Shown here one piece after another: positions 30,296 through 37,693 of a stretch of 64,000 nt of DNA (its first letter is position 1; every line of letters begins with the position of its first letter). Origin of the DNA: Rhodopseudomonas palustris. GTDB taxonomy: Bacteria > Pseudomonadota > Alphaproteobacteria > Rhizobiales > Xanthobacteraceae. Position numbers and translations under genes: made by a program. Below the pieces are notes generated by a model. It saw only the letters and a program-made list of their open reading frames with translations, did not search any database and was not told the origin of the DNA. Location: positions 4,913,501-4,977,500 of the forward strand of contig NZ_CP041387.1 of the NCBI RefSeq assembly GCF_007005445.1, in the 5' to 3' direction.

Positions 30296-30653
30296 GATCT
30301 CTCAAATCCTGCAGCGGCCTCTGCTCGAGCGGCCGGGGCTGATTGGCGAAGCCGCTCGATCGCGACGCGCCGTGTGTTCCGGATGTTGCTGAATATGCTC
30401 CCGGAGCCGACACGGCCGCAATCCGCGGCGCCGCCCAAAGAACAGCAGCGGCAGGATCGCCCCCACCGCCATTTCCGGGGTTATACTGGCAGTGCTTTCC
30501 AGCGTCAACGGGGGCGAGCCGCCAGCGTCCGCGCCGGTTCCGGCAAATCGTCTGCCCCCTCCCCAAGGTCAAGTCGCTGGCGAGGTTGAATTCTGCCGCC
30601 CTGCCCGGTAAGCCCGGCCCGGGGCGCCGGCAAAACCTATCGGGGTGGTTGAG
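30296..30653. other. Gap between divergent rpsT and a small membrane-protein gene
   Basis: These 358 bases must hold the rpsT promoter and that of the gene starting at 30654. I see no conserved gene, repeat or RNA in it. Confidence 0.4.
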
Positions 30654-30971
30654 ATGATCCGCGGCTTCTTTCGGCTGATCGGTCTGCTGTTCCTGACGGG
30701 TGGGTTCATCTTCCTGGTCTATGACGGCGCGCGATCGGTCGCCGACAACTCCGTGCAGTGGACCAAGCTCGGGGATTTCTGGAACGACATTCATCAGGCC
30801 AGCCAGCAGTCGTTCCGTGACTGGCTGGAGCAGACCGCGCCCTGGCTCTGGACCCACCTGGCCAAATTCGTGCTGGCGCAGCCGACCTTCGCGGTGCTGG
30901 GCGTGATCGGCCTGGCCCTTATGCTGCTGTTCCGTCCGCGCAAGCCGCTGATCGGCTACGCCCGAGATTGA
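30654..30971 (+). CDS. Small two-helix membrane protein of unknown function
   Basis: This 105-residue protein has two hydrophobic segments, about residues 5-26 (FFRLIGLLFLTGGFIFLVYDGA) and 76-94 (PTFAVLGVIGLALMLLFRP). Between them is a Trp-rich amphipathic region (WTKLGDFWNDIHQASQQSFRDWLEQTAPWLW). Similar small proteins occur as conserved hypotheticals in Bradyrhizobium relatives as far as I can recall. The ATG at 30654 is preferred; a GTG at 30645 is also in frame. The function is unknown. Confidence 0.65.
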   Translation: MIRGFFRLIGLLFLTGGFIFLVYDGARSVADNSVQWTKLGDFWNDIHQASQQSFRDWLEQTAPWLWTHLAKFVLAQPTFAVLGVIGLALMLLFRPRKPLIGYARD

Positions 30972-31139
30972 CGACGAGGCGGCGTAACAATCTCGCCGTC
31001 GCTGCGAAGGCACCTATATCCTTAAATTGAGTTGAGAGCCGATTGCATCAGCGCCGCGCCGGTGCTCGGCTGTCGCCATCATGCGTGCGCGGACCGAGCG
31101 CGGTACCTGCCGCCATCGACCGAGCCGGGGAGGTCTTCG

Positions 31140-31796
31140 ATGTTCTTCATGCGCAAATCGACCGCGATGCCGAGTGCCGCCGAGGCGTTGCCGGGTCGGC
31201 CGACGCCGATCCCGACGGCGTCGACGCATTTCGTCAGCGGGCACCGGCTGCAGCCGCCCTTTCCGGGCGGGCTGGAGCAGGCGGTGTTCGGGCTCGGATG
31301 TTTCTGGGGTGCCGAACGCAAGTTCTGGCAGCTCGGTGACGGCGTCTATACCACCGCGGTCGGCTATGCTGGCGGCTTCACGCCCAATCCGACCTACGAG
31401 GAGGTCTGCTCGGGCCGCACCGGGCATACCGAAGCGGTGCTGGTGGTGTTCGATCCGGCCCGGATCGCCTACGACGCGCTGCTGAGAACCTTCTGGGAAA
31501 GCCACGATCCGACCCAGGGGATGCGTCAGGGCAACGACGTCGGCTCGCAATATCGCTCCGCGATTTACACTTTTGGCGACGACCAGAAGCGGGCGGCGGC
31601 GGCCTCGTGCGCCGCCTATGCCGAGGCACTGGCGGCGAAGGGCTACGGCCCGATCACCACCGAGATCGCGCCGTCGGGCCCGTTCTACTACGCCGATGAC
31701 TACCATCAGCAATATCTCGCCAAGAATCCCGGCGGCTATTGCGGTCTCGGCGGTACCGGCGTGGCGTGCCCGGTCGGGGTCGGCGTCACGGCCTGA
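31140..31796 (+). CDS. msrA: Peptide-methionine (S)-S-oxide reductase MsrA
   Basis: This 218-residue enzyme reduces methionine-S-sulfoxide in damaged proteins. The catalytic cysteine is in [13 protein letters not shown], followed by the family segments [23 protein letters not shown] and [23 protein letters not shown]. Resolving cysteines are in the C-terminal [14 protein letters not shown]. The ATG at 31140 follows GGGAGG and leaves an N-terminal extension of about 40 residues typical of the longer MsrA type. It appears cytosolic. Confidence 0.96.
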   Translation: MFFMRKSTAMPSAAEALPGRPTPIPTASTHFVSGHRLQPPFPGGLEQAVFGLGCFWGAERKFWQLGDGVYTTAVGYAGGFTPNPTYEEVCSGRTGHTEAVLVVFDPARIAYDALLRTFWESHDPTQGMRQGNDVGSQYRSAIYTFGDDQKRAAAASCAAYAEALAAKGYGPITTEIAPSGPFYYADDYHQQYLAKNPGGYCGLGGTGVACPVGVGVTA

Positions 31797-31964
31797 TCGG
31801 GCCGCCGTTCTGATCGAGATGGTCGTTTGCCGCTCGCCGGGTTGCGGGCGGCGGACCAACGCCGCAGCGTCTCGCGGCAGTACAGGGATGGGCCTCCCGC
31901 CCACACCGTTTGTTAACCCTAACAGGGCATAAACGAAGCTGTCTCGTGGCGAGGGATAGCTCCA

Positions 31965-32615
31965 GTGCGTGTCGTAGGTGCGTTTCAAGTATCGATCATC
32001 ATCGTGGCGACCGCGCTCGCGCTCGGCGGCTGTATGCGGCGGCCGGGTCCGGTCGCCGTGATGCAGACACCGAACACCCTCGATTCGATGGCCTATGGTG
32101 GGCGCGTTCCGCCGATGGCGGCTGCCTATGCGGCGCCGGTGCGGAGTGGTCCGGAGCCGGCCTACCGGCTCGATGCCGGCGACCGGCTGCGGGTGGTTGT
32201 GTTCGGCCAGGAAGGACTCACCAATACCTATTCGATCGATGCCGCAGGATCGATCACCATGCCGCTGATCGGCGCGGTGCCGGCGCGCGGTCGCACGCCG
32301 GCCGGTCTCGCCGCCGAGATCACCGCGCGGTTGCGCCGCGGTTTCATCCGCGAACCGTCAGTCGCAGTCGAGGTCGAATCGTATCGGCCGTTCTTCATCC
32401 TCGGCGAGGTCACCGCGCCGGGGCAGTATCCTTATGTGCCGCATATGAGCGTCGAAAGCGCGGTCGCGATCGCCGGCGGGTTCACCCCGCGGGCGCAGCG
32501 CGACCGGGTGACCGTGACGCATCCGGAAGGTGGCGGCATGGTACGCGAGGTGGTGCCGCTGGGCACGCCGCTGAGCCCCGGCGATACCGTGTACGTCGGT
32601 GAACGCTGGTTCTAA
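31965..32615 (+). CDS. Polysaccharide export lipoprotein (Wza/ExoF-type)
   Basis: This 216-residue protein carries a lipoprotein signal with lipobox ALGGC (Cys23). The polysaccharide export domain follows (YRLDAGDRLRVVVFGQEGLTNTYSIDAAGSITMPLIGAVPARGRTPAGLAAEITARL). It ends with a soluble ligand-binding beta-grasp-like part (FILGEVTAPGQYPYVPHMSVESAVAIAGG). It would sit in the outer membrane or periplasm and help export exopolysaccharide. It is short compared with Wza, and no polymerase, flippase or tyrosine kinase gene is adjacent, so it is an orphan component. The start is a GTG at 31965. Confidence 0.88.
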   Translation: MRVVGAFQVSIIIVATALALGGCMRRPGPVAVMQTPNTLDSMAYGGRVPPMAAAYAAPVRSGPEPAYRLDAGDRLRVVVFGQEGLTNTYSIDAAGSITMPLIGAVPARGRTPAGLAAEITARLRRGFIREPSVAVEVESYRPFFILGEVTAPGQYPYVPHMSVESAVAIAGGFTPRAQRDRVTVTHPEGGGMVREVVPLGTPLSPGDTVYVGERWF

Positions 32616-32648
32616 CGCCAGCCCGCCCCTCCAAAAACCAAGCTGGAG

Positions 32649-32677
32649 TTCCGGTTCTGATCCGATCAGAACCGGAA
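32649..32677. terminator. Perfect 14-bp inverted repeat between convergent genes
   Basis: TTCCGGTTCTGATC (32649-32662) and GATCAGAACCGGAA (32664-32677) are exact inverted copies separated by one base. The element lies between the convergent export-lipoprotein and dienelactone-hydrolase genes. It has no adjacent T-run, so a bidirectional terminator is likely but not proven. Confidence 0.6.
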
Positions 32678-32706
32678 TTGGTCTCAGTCGAGGCTGTGAC
32701 CTCGTT

Positions 32707-33379
32707 TCACTTCAAGTGTGTGGCCAGGAAATCGAGGCTGCGCTGCCAGGCGCGGTCGGCGCTGGGCTTGTCGTAGCTCGCACGCTCGTCGCAGCCGAAG
32801 CCGTGCTGGGCACCGGTATAGACCAGCACCTCGACCTCGGGGCGCTTGGCCTTGATGGTCTCGACATCGTCGAGAGGAATTCCGGAATCCAGTTCGCCGA
32901 AATGCAATTGCGTCGGCACGGCCGGTTTGTCGTCGGCGAAGCGGGCGACGGCGCCGCCGTAATAGCCGATCGCGGCTTTGAGGCCGTGCAGCTTGGTTGC
33001 CGCCGCATAGGCGACGCTACCGCCCAGACAGAAGCCGGACGATCCCGACCGGGCCGACGCCCTGCACGGCATCGATCGCCGCCTGAGTGTCGCGCAGCAT
33101 CGCCGGCCAGTCCGGATCGGCGACGAATTTGCGTGCCACCGCGATCTCCTCGAGGGAGTAACCACTTTGGAAGTTGCGCTCGGTGCGATCGAAGATCGAC
33201 GGCGCGACCGCTACGTAACCTTGCGCCGCGAAGCGGTCGCAGACGTTGCGGATGTGACGATTGACCCCGAAGATCTCCTGGATCACCACGATTGCGGCGT
33301 TCGGCACTCCTGCCGGGTCGGCGCGATAGCCGCCGAATTCGAAACCGTCACCGGCCTTCAGCGTGATGTCGTGTCCCAC
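32707..33379 (-). pseudogene. Dienelactone hydrolase family gene, broken by a one-base shift
   Basis: The gene is complete but split between two frames. The first (from GTG at 33379, GHDITLKAGDGFEFGGYRAD) runs to VGPVGIV, then leaves frame. The second continues with GFCLGGSVAYAAATK to the stop at 32707. The expected join is VGPVGIVGFCLGG, so one extra C in GTCCGGCTTC near 33037-33038 breaks the frame just before the nucleophile Cys. The rest of the Cys-Asp-His triad is intact (GELDSG, GAQHGFGCDE). With the shift removed, the product is 223 residues, the usual length. It may be a recent mutation or a sequencing error. Confidence 0.85.
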
Positions 33380-33435
33380 GGGGATTCCTTTACGCTGCGA
33401 GAGGGAGGTAGTTGGGCAGCCGTTGGTCGGTACGG

Positions 33436-33804
33436 CTATCGCCACATCCAGTTGCGACCCCAGTCGCCCTTCCAGCCGGCGAGCCGGCCGTGACGGAACT
33501 GCAGGTACAGCCGGTCGCGACGGTCGAACAGGCCGCTGCCGCCCTGGTGGCGGATCACCAGATAGATCTCGTCGCCGGGTGGGCCGCCGACGTAGTTCAG
33601 CGGCATCCCGAGTGCCGCAGCGGCGGCGGTGGCGTCCATGCCGAATGTGAGCGGCGTGGTGTTGGAGAGTGTGGCGACGAACGGCGATGCGACGATCGCG
33701 GCGGGCTGCTGTGCGAAGGTTGGTGCGGCGGATAGCAGCAGCGCTCCCGCGATGGCGGCGAGGATGCGTGGACGTGGGATGATCGTTGGTGCGGTCGCTG
33801 TCAT
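33436..33804 (-). CDS. Secreted small hypothetical protein
   Basis: This 122-residue protein has an N-terminal signal peptide (about residues 1-31, PRPRILAAIAGALLLSAAPTFAQQ, cleavage likely after AQ/AFA). A compact domain follows with FGMDATAAAAALGMPLNYVGG and a final RLYLQFRHGRLAGWKGDWGRNWMWR. The TFGM-x-x-x-x-x-x-ALG pattern recalls the BamE/SmpA-like fold, but this is only a resemblance. The start at 33804 follows GGGGAC. It is likely periplasmic. The function is unknown. Confidence 0.65.
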   Translation of the reverse strand: MTATAPTIIPRPRILAAIAGALLLSAAPTFAQQPAAIVASPFVATLSNTTPLTFGMDATAAAAALGMPLNYVGGPPGDEIYLVIRHQGGSGLFDRRDRLYLQFRHGRLAGWKGDWGRNWMWR

Positions 33805-34020
33805 ATCGTCCCCATCAAATTCGATCATCATGCGCTCGCTGCGGACCTTATGGGCGAAACCGGTGGCGAGTGCGAGCGGAGCGTAATCACGATTTCCGTA
33901 TTTTATCAAATTGGGCCGGTCGCGGTCACCGCTCGTTAACAACACCCATTAATCTCAGGGAACCAGTTTTTCGTTAGTGTAAGGAGATTGTCCGCTCGAA
34001 GCATCGATCCGGTGACCTGT

Positions 34021-35124
34021 ATGAATGCGTTAGCCCGACAACCCGCGTCCAATCCCGCCCCGCGCCGGCGTCTGCTGCTGGCGTCTGATCGCCGCGATCG
34101 CAGCGTCGATATCGCTGGGATTCTGGCGAGCGTCGCGGAAGTCGAGACCGTGCCGACGGCGCACCTGCCGGATGCACCGGCGCGCGATCTCTCCGGTATC
34201 GTGGTCGATATCAATCTGCGGTCGGCCGACAGCGTGCAACTGGTCCGGCGCAAGCTGCTCGGCGGCGCGTATCAGCCGATGCCGCGGCTGTTCGTGCTCG
34301 CCGACGAACTGCATCACGGCTCGATGCAGGCATGGGCTCTCGGCGCCACCGATACCATCGCCCGCCCGTTCGATCCGCGCGATCTGTTGCAGCGGGTCCG
34401 GTCGGCATTTCCGGATCCTTCCGAAGACACCGCCATCGCCCGTGCCGAAGCGCTCAGCGACGGCGTCACAGCTGCCCACAAGGTGCTGGTGAAGATGTTC
34501 GAGCGGCTGCACGGTAAGCCGCTGACGTTCCAGGACGTGATGCAGGCCGAAGGTCCGATCCTGAAGGCGATCAAACGCTCGTCGTTGCGTGAATGGCTGG
34601 CTACCGTCGGCCGCCATCACGACGAGAGTTATCGGCTCTGTCTGTTCGCCACCGGATTCTCGGTTGCGTTCGCGCAATATCTCGGCATGCGCGAGGAAGA
34701 TCAGCGCCGGCTGACCCGCGCGGCGCTGCTGTACGACGTCGGCAAGGCGTATATCGACGTGTCGGCGCTGGACAATCTCGACAATCTGAAGGGCGATCTG
34801 CTGCGTAAATATCGCGAGCATCCGCGGCTCGGCTACGAGGCGCTCGTCGCCGAAGGCAGCTTCCCGCGCGAGACGCTCGACGTCGTGCTGCATCATCACG
34901 AGATGCTCGACGGCTCCGGCTATCCGGACGGACTGCACGGCGATCAGATCGCCGACATCGTCCGGATCACCACCATTGTCGATATCTTCGCGTCACTGGT
35001 GGCGCCGCGCAAGAACCACACGCCGATGTCGCCGCTGCAGGCCTTCATCGCGATGGAGAACTTGGGCGGCAAGATCGACCAGCGCCTGCTGCAGGCGTTC
35101 CGTCCGGTCGCGATGGGCGGCTGA
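34021..35124 (+). CDS. Response-regulator-like protein with a degenerate HD-GYP domain
   Basis: This 367-residue cytosolic protein has an N-terminal receiver-like region (about 15-125; LFVLADELHHGSMQAWALGATDTIARPFDPRDLLQRVR) and a C-terminal HD-GYP-type domain. The GYP half is canonical: HHE-M-L-DGSGYPDGL (H292-P301). The HD pair is changed to Tyr238-Asp239 (ALLYDVGK), and the later VADVFDAL segment reads IVDIFASL. Loss of the HD histidine usually impairs metal binding and c-di-GMP hydrolysis. It may therefore act as a c-di-GMP or protein-binding module. The start could also be a GTG at 34012 or TTG at 33988. Confidence 0.82.
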   Translation: MNALARQPASNPAPRRRLLLASDRRDRSVDIAGILASVAEVETVPTAHLPDAPARDLSGIVVDINLRSADSVQLVRRKLLGGAYQPMPRLFVLADELHHGSMQAWALGATDTIARPFDPRDLLQRVRSAFPDPSEDTAIARAEALSDGVTAAHKVLVKMFERLHGKPLTFQDVMQAEGPILKAIKRSSLREWLATVGRHHDESYRLCLFATGFSVAFAQYLGMREEDQRRLTRAALLYDVGKAYIDVSALDNLDNLKGDLLRKYREHPRLGYEALVAEGSFPRETLDVVLHHHEMLDGSGYPDGLHGDQIADIVRITTIVDIFASLVAPRKNHTPMSPLQAFIAMENLGGKIDQRLLQAFRPVAMGG

Positions 35125-35142
35125 TACCAACTTCTGTTTTCG

Positions 35143-35226
35143 GGGCGCGCGAAGCGCGACCCCGCAAATCTTTTCGTCCCGTCTCCGGGATTTCGGGTTC
35201 GCGCCTCGCAGTGCGCCCGGAATGAA
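35143..35226. repeat. Intergenic palindromic element before an acyl-CoA ligase
   Basis: Self-complementary segments such as GGGGCGCGCGAAGCGCGACCCC are followed by GGGATTTCGGGTTCGCGCCTCGCAGTGCGCCCGGAATGA. The latter is related to the TCATTCCGGGGCGC element at 39622-39736. It lies between convergent genes. Confidence 0.65.
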
Positions 35227-35238
35227 CCGAGGGGATGA

Positions 35239-36825
35239 TTAGTTCGCCAGCATCTTGCGGAGCTCTGCTTTCGCCACCTTCTCCAGCGTCGAGCGCGGCA
35301 TGTCGTCGACCAATCGGACCTCGCGCGGTCGCTTGAAGTCCGCGAGGGCCGCGGTGCAGGCCGCCGTGATGCGGTCGGCGAAATCCGGCGGCGCAGCGGC
35401 GACGCCGCCTTGCGGGATCACGAATACCACCGGCACCTCGTCGAGCATCGGGTGCTTCTTGGCCACGACGGCCGCTTCACGCACGCCCGGCACGGTGATT
35501 ACCACCTGCTCGATCTCCGAGGCCGCGACGTTCTCGCCGCCGACCTTCAGCATGTCCTTGGCGCGATCGCCGAACCGGATCGCGCCGTGCTCCAGCAGCG
35601 TGACGCGGTCGCCGGTGATGAAGTAGCCGTGCTCGTCGAAGCTGTCGCGCGTCGCCGTCTCGTTGTGGAGATACTCCTTGAACAGCGACAGCCCCGGTTC
35701 GCCTTTGATCAGCAGATTGCCGGTGTCGCCGACCTTGGTCGGGGCGCCGTCGTCGCCGACGATGCGAATCGTGTATTCGGGTGCGGCGCGACCGATCGAC
35801 ATCGGTGTGTTGGGCTGGTCGACCTCGGCGATGATGCCGTGGGTGATCGTTTCGGTCATGCCCCACCAGCCGATGATCTTGATGCCGAATCCGGCGAACG
35901 GCGGTGGTTCCGCCACCGCGGTGCCCCACAGCCGGAAGTCGTGCGTCTTCGGCATTTCGTGCTCGAGCAGCGCCTTCATGCAGAACGGGATGGTCGATAG
36001 CCAGGTGCAGCGGTGTGCGGTCGCCACGCTCCAGAATCGGCTCGCCGAAAATCGTGGCTGCACCACGCAGCTCCCGCCGACCCACAGGCTTGCGAGCATC
36101 GAATAGGCCAGCGCATTGGTATGGAACAGCGGCAGGTAAGCGAGATGGACGTCGCTGGCGCGCAGGGTCTGGTGCGCGGCGTTGATCTTGGCGCCCCACA
36201 GTGCATTGGCGTGAGTCCACAGCACCGCCTTCGGACGCGAGGTGGTGCCCGAGGTGTACTGCACGCTGCACGGTGCTGAGGGATCGGTCGGGCGGCGCGG
36301 CCGGTCGGCGCTGTCGCCGAACAGGCTGTCGAACGAATCCGCCCTGGCGACCGGCTGTGCAGGGATTGCGGTGCCCGGATCGTGTCCGATCACCGCGATC
36401 CATTTCAGTCGCGTGCAGTTGTCGGCGACGAGCGCCGCATAGGCCGGCTGGGTGATCGCGGCGACGGCGCCGCAATGGTCGGCGAAGTAAGCGATCTCGG
36501 CTGCTGCCGAGCGGGTGTTGGTGGTCACCGCCAGCGCGCCGAGTTCGACGCAGGCGAACCAGCTCAGCAGAAACTCCGGGCAATTGTCGAGGTGGATCAG
36601 CACCGCGTCGCCGGGCTTGATCCCGCGCGCTGCGAGGCCGGCCGCCAGGGCCCCGACCCGGTCATGGAATTCTCCGTAACTCCACGCCCGCGCTGGTGCG
36701 TCGAACGGAGCCCAGATGATGAACGGATGGTCGGGGCGAGTCTGAGCCTGGAGCCGCAGCAGCCACGGCACGTCCATGCCGGCGAACGGCCCCACGAGGC
36801 CGGGTGGGGTGGTTGGGTGTGGCAT
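35239..36825 (-). CDS. ATP-dependent acyl-CoA ligase (AMP-forming)
   Basis: This 528-residue member of the ANL superfamily activates a carboxylic acid through an acyl-adenylate and transfers it to CoA. The phosphate-binding motif is YTSGTTSRPKAVLWTH. The adenylate-binding motif is WWGMTETITHG, the hinge region is YFITGDRVTLLEHGAIRFGDRAKDMLKVGGENV, and the catalytic Lys is in RSTLEKVAKAELR. The ATG at 36825 follows GGGGGAG and gives the normal length. The substrate is not predictable; aromatic, cyclic or fatty acids are all plausible in this organism group. It stands alone on the minus strand. Confidence 0.92.
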   Translation of the reverse strand: MPHPTTPPGLVGPFAGMDVPWLLRLQAQTRPDHPFIIWAPFDAPARAWSYGEFHDRVGALAAGLAARGIKPGDAVLIHLDNCPEFLLSWFACVELGALAVTTNTRSAAAEIAYFADHCGAVAAITQPAYAALVADNCTRLKWIAVIGHDPGTAIPAQPVARADSFDSLFGDSADRPRRPTDPSAPCSVQYTSGTTSRPKAVLWTHANALWGAKINAAHQTLRASDVHLAYLPLFHTNALAYSMLASLWVGGSCVVQPRFSASRFWSVATAHRCTWLSTIPFCMKALLEHEMPKTHDFRLWGTAVAEPPPFAGFGIKIIGWWGMTETITHGIIAEVDQPNTPMSIGRAAPEYTIRIVGDDGAPTKVGDTGNLLIKGEPGLSLFKEYLHNETATRDSFDEHGYFITGDRVTLLEHGAIRFGDRAKDMLKVGGENVAASEIEQVVITVPGVREAAVVAKKHPMLDEVPVVFVIPQGGVAAAPPDFADRITAACTAALADFKRPREVRLVDDMPRSTLEKVAKAELRKMLAN

Positions 36826-37066
36826 TGTTCTCCCCCTGCTGCGCATGTTGCGCGGTTGCGCGCTTTCCGGTCGGCGGCAATCGGCCGCGGCGGTGCGCAC
36901 TTCGTTGTTGTCGAGGTAACCTTGTGCCACCGCCGGCGTCATCGTGCAATTCGGGGGGGCACGGCTGCGACAAAGCATCGGGGGCCGATGCCGGAACGTT
37001 CGCCGCATCGCACCGTTGGCTGCACATGTCGAGACGATGACATGTCAACAGCAAGGGAGATCCACG

Positions 37067-37360
37067 ATGAAGTCTTTGGCTCTGGCGGCCGTCGCGATCG
37101 GCGCCCTCGGCGCAGCACAGGTGATGACGGCGCAGCCCGCGGCGGCACAGGTCGAATATCCCTACTGCAAGCAGGGTGCACAGCAGGGCTATCCCGGCAA
37201 CTGCAGCTTCGTCAGCTTCCAGTCCTGCCGCTTCTCGGCGCAAGGCACCGGCGGTAATTGCGTGATGAACCCGCGGTACAACGCCTGGGGCGGCGGCTAT
37301 GGCAGCGGCTTCGGCGACGCCTATGGCTACGCGCCGTCCGACGGCATGGCCGACTACTGA
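37067..37360 (+). CDS. DUF3551-type small secreted protein
   Basis: This 97-residue protein has a signal peptide (MKSLALAAVAIGALGAAQVMTAQPAAAQ) and a Cys-rich mature part of about 70 residues: VEYPYCKQGAQQGYPGNCSFVSFQSCRFSAQGTGGNCVMNPRY. The pattern EYPYC...NC...QC...CxxNPRY is that of DUF3551, a family abundant in Bradyrhizobium-group genomes. Two disulfides are possible in the periplasm. The Gly/Tyr-rich tail is variable. The function is unknown. Confidence 0.82.
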   Translation: MKSLALAAVAIGALGAAQVMTAQPAAAQVEYPYCKQGAQQGYPGNCSFVSFQSCRFSAQGTGGNCVMNPRYNAWGGGYGSGFGDAYGYAPSDGMADY

Positions 37361-37384
37361 TCGGCGCCGGCGAGTCGTGCGGGA

Positions 37385-37612
37385 TCAGCCGCCGCGCTCC
37401 TTGCGGCTGTAGTTCGAAAAGTGCCCCTCGCGCGCAGCCTGCGCGCGAGCGGCGCTGATCAGGCCTTTGCTCCTGCCGGGGGGCGCCGGGCGGGAAATCG
37501 TCCGCTCCATGTTGCGGGCGCCGCAGTGCGGGCAGCGCGGCTTGTCGGAGAACCCGACCAGCAGCTCGCTGTCTTTGTCGCAGTTCCCACAATGAAATCC
37601 ATAAAGCGGCAT
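37385..37612 (-). CDS. FmdB-type zinc-ribbon protein
   Basis: This 75-residue protein has an N-terminal zinc ribbon with two CxxC pairs: MPLYGFHCGNCDKDSELLVGFSDKPRCPHCG. This matches the FmdB/CxxC_CXXC_SSSS family of putative regulators. The tail is basic and Ser/Gly-rich. It lies alone between DUF3551 and recQ. The function is not established. Confidence 0.85.
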   Translation of the reverse strand: MPLYGFHCGNCDKDSELLVGFSDKPRCPHCGARNMERTISRPAPPGRSKGLISAARAQAAREGHFSNYSRKERGG

Positions 37613-37693
37613 AGTGCGGCGCCTCCTGCTGGTCTGGCATGCCGGCTTTGCAAGAATCGGACCATTCGCCCGGTGGCCGCGCCCCCAGCGGAC

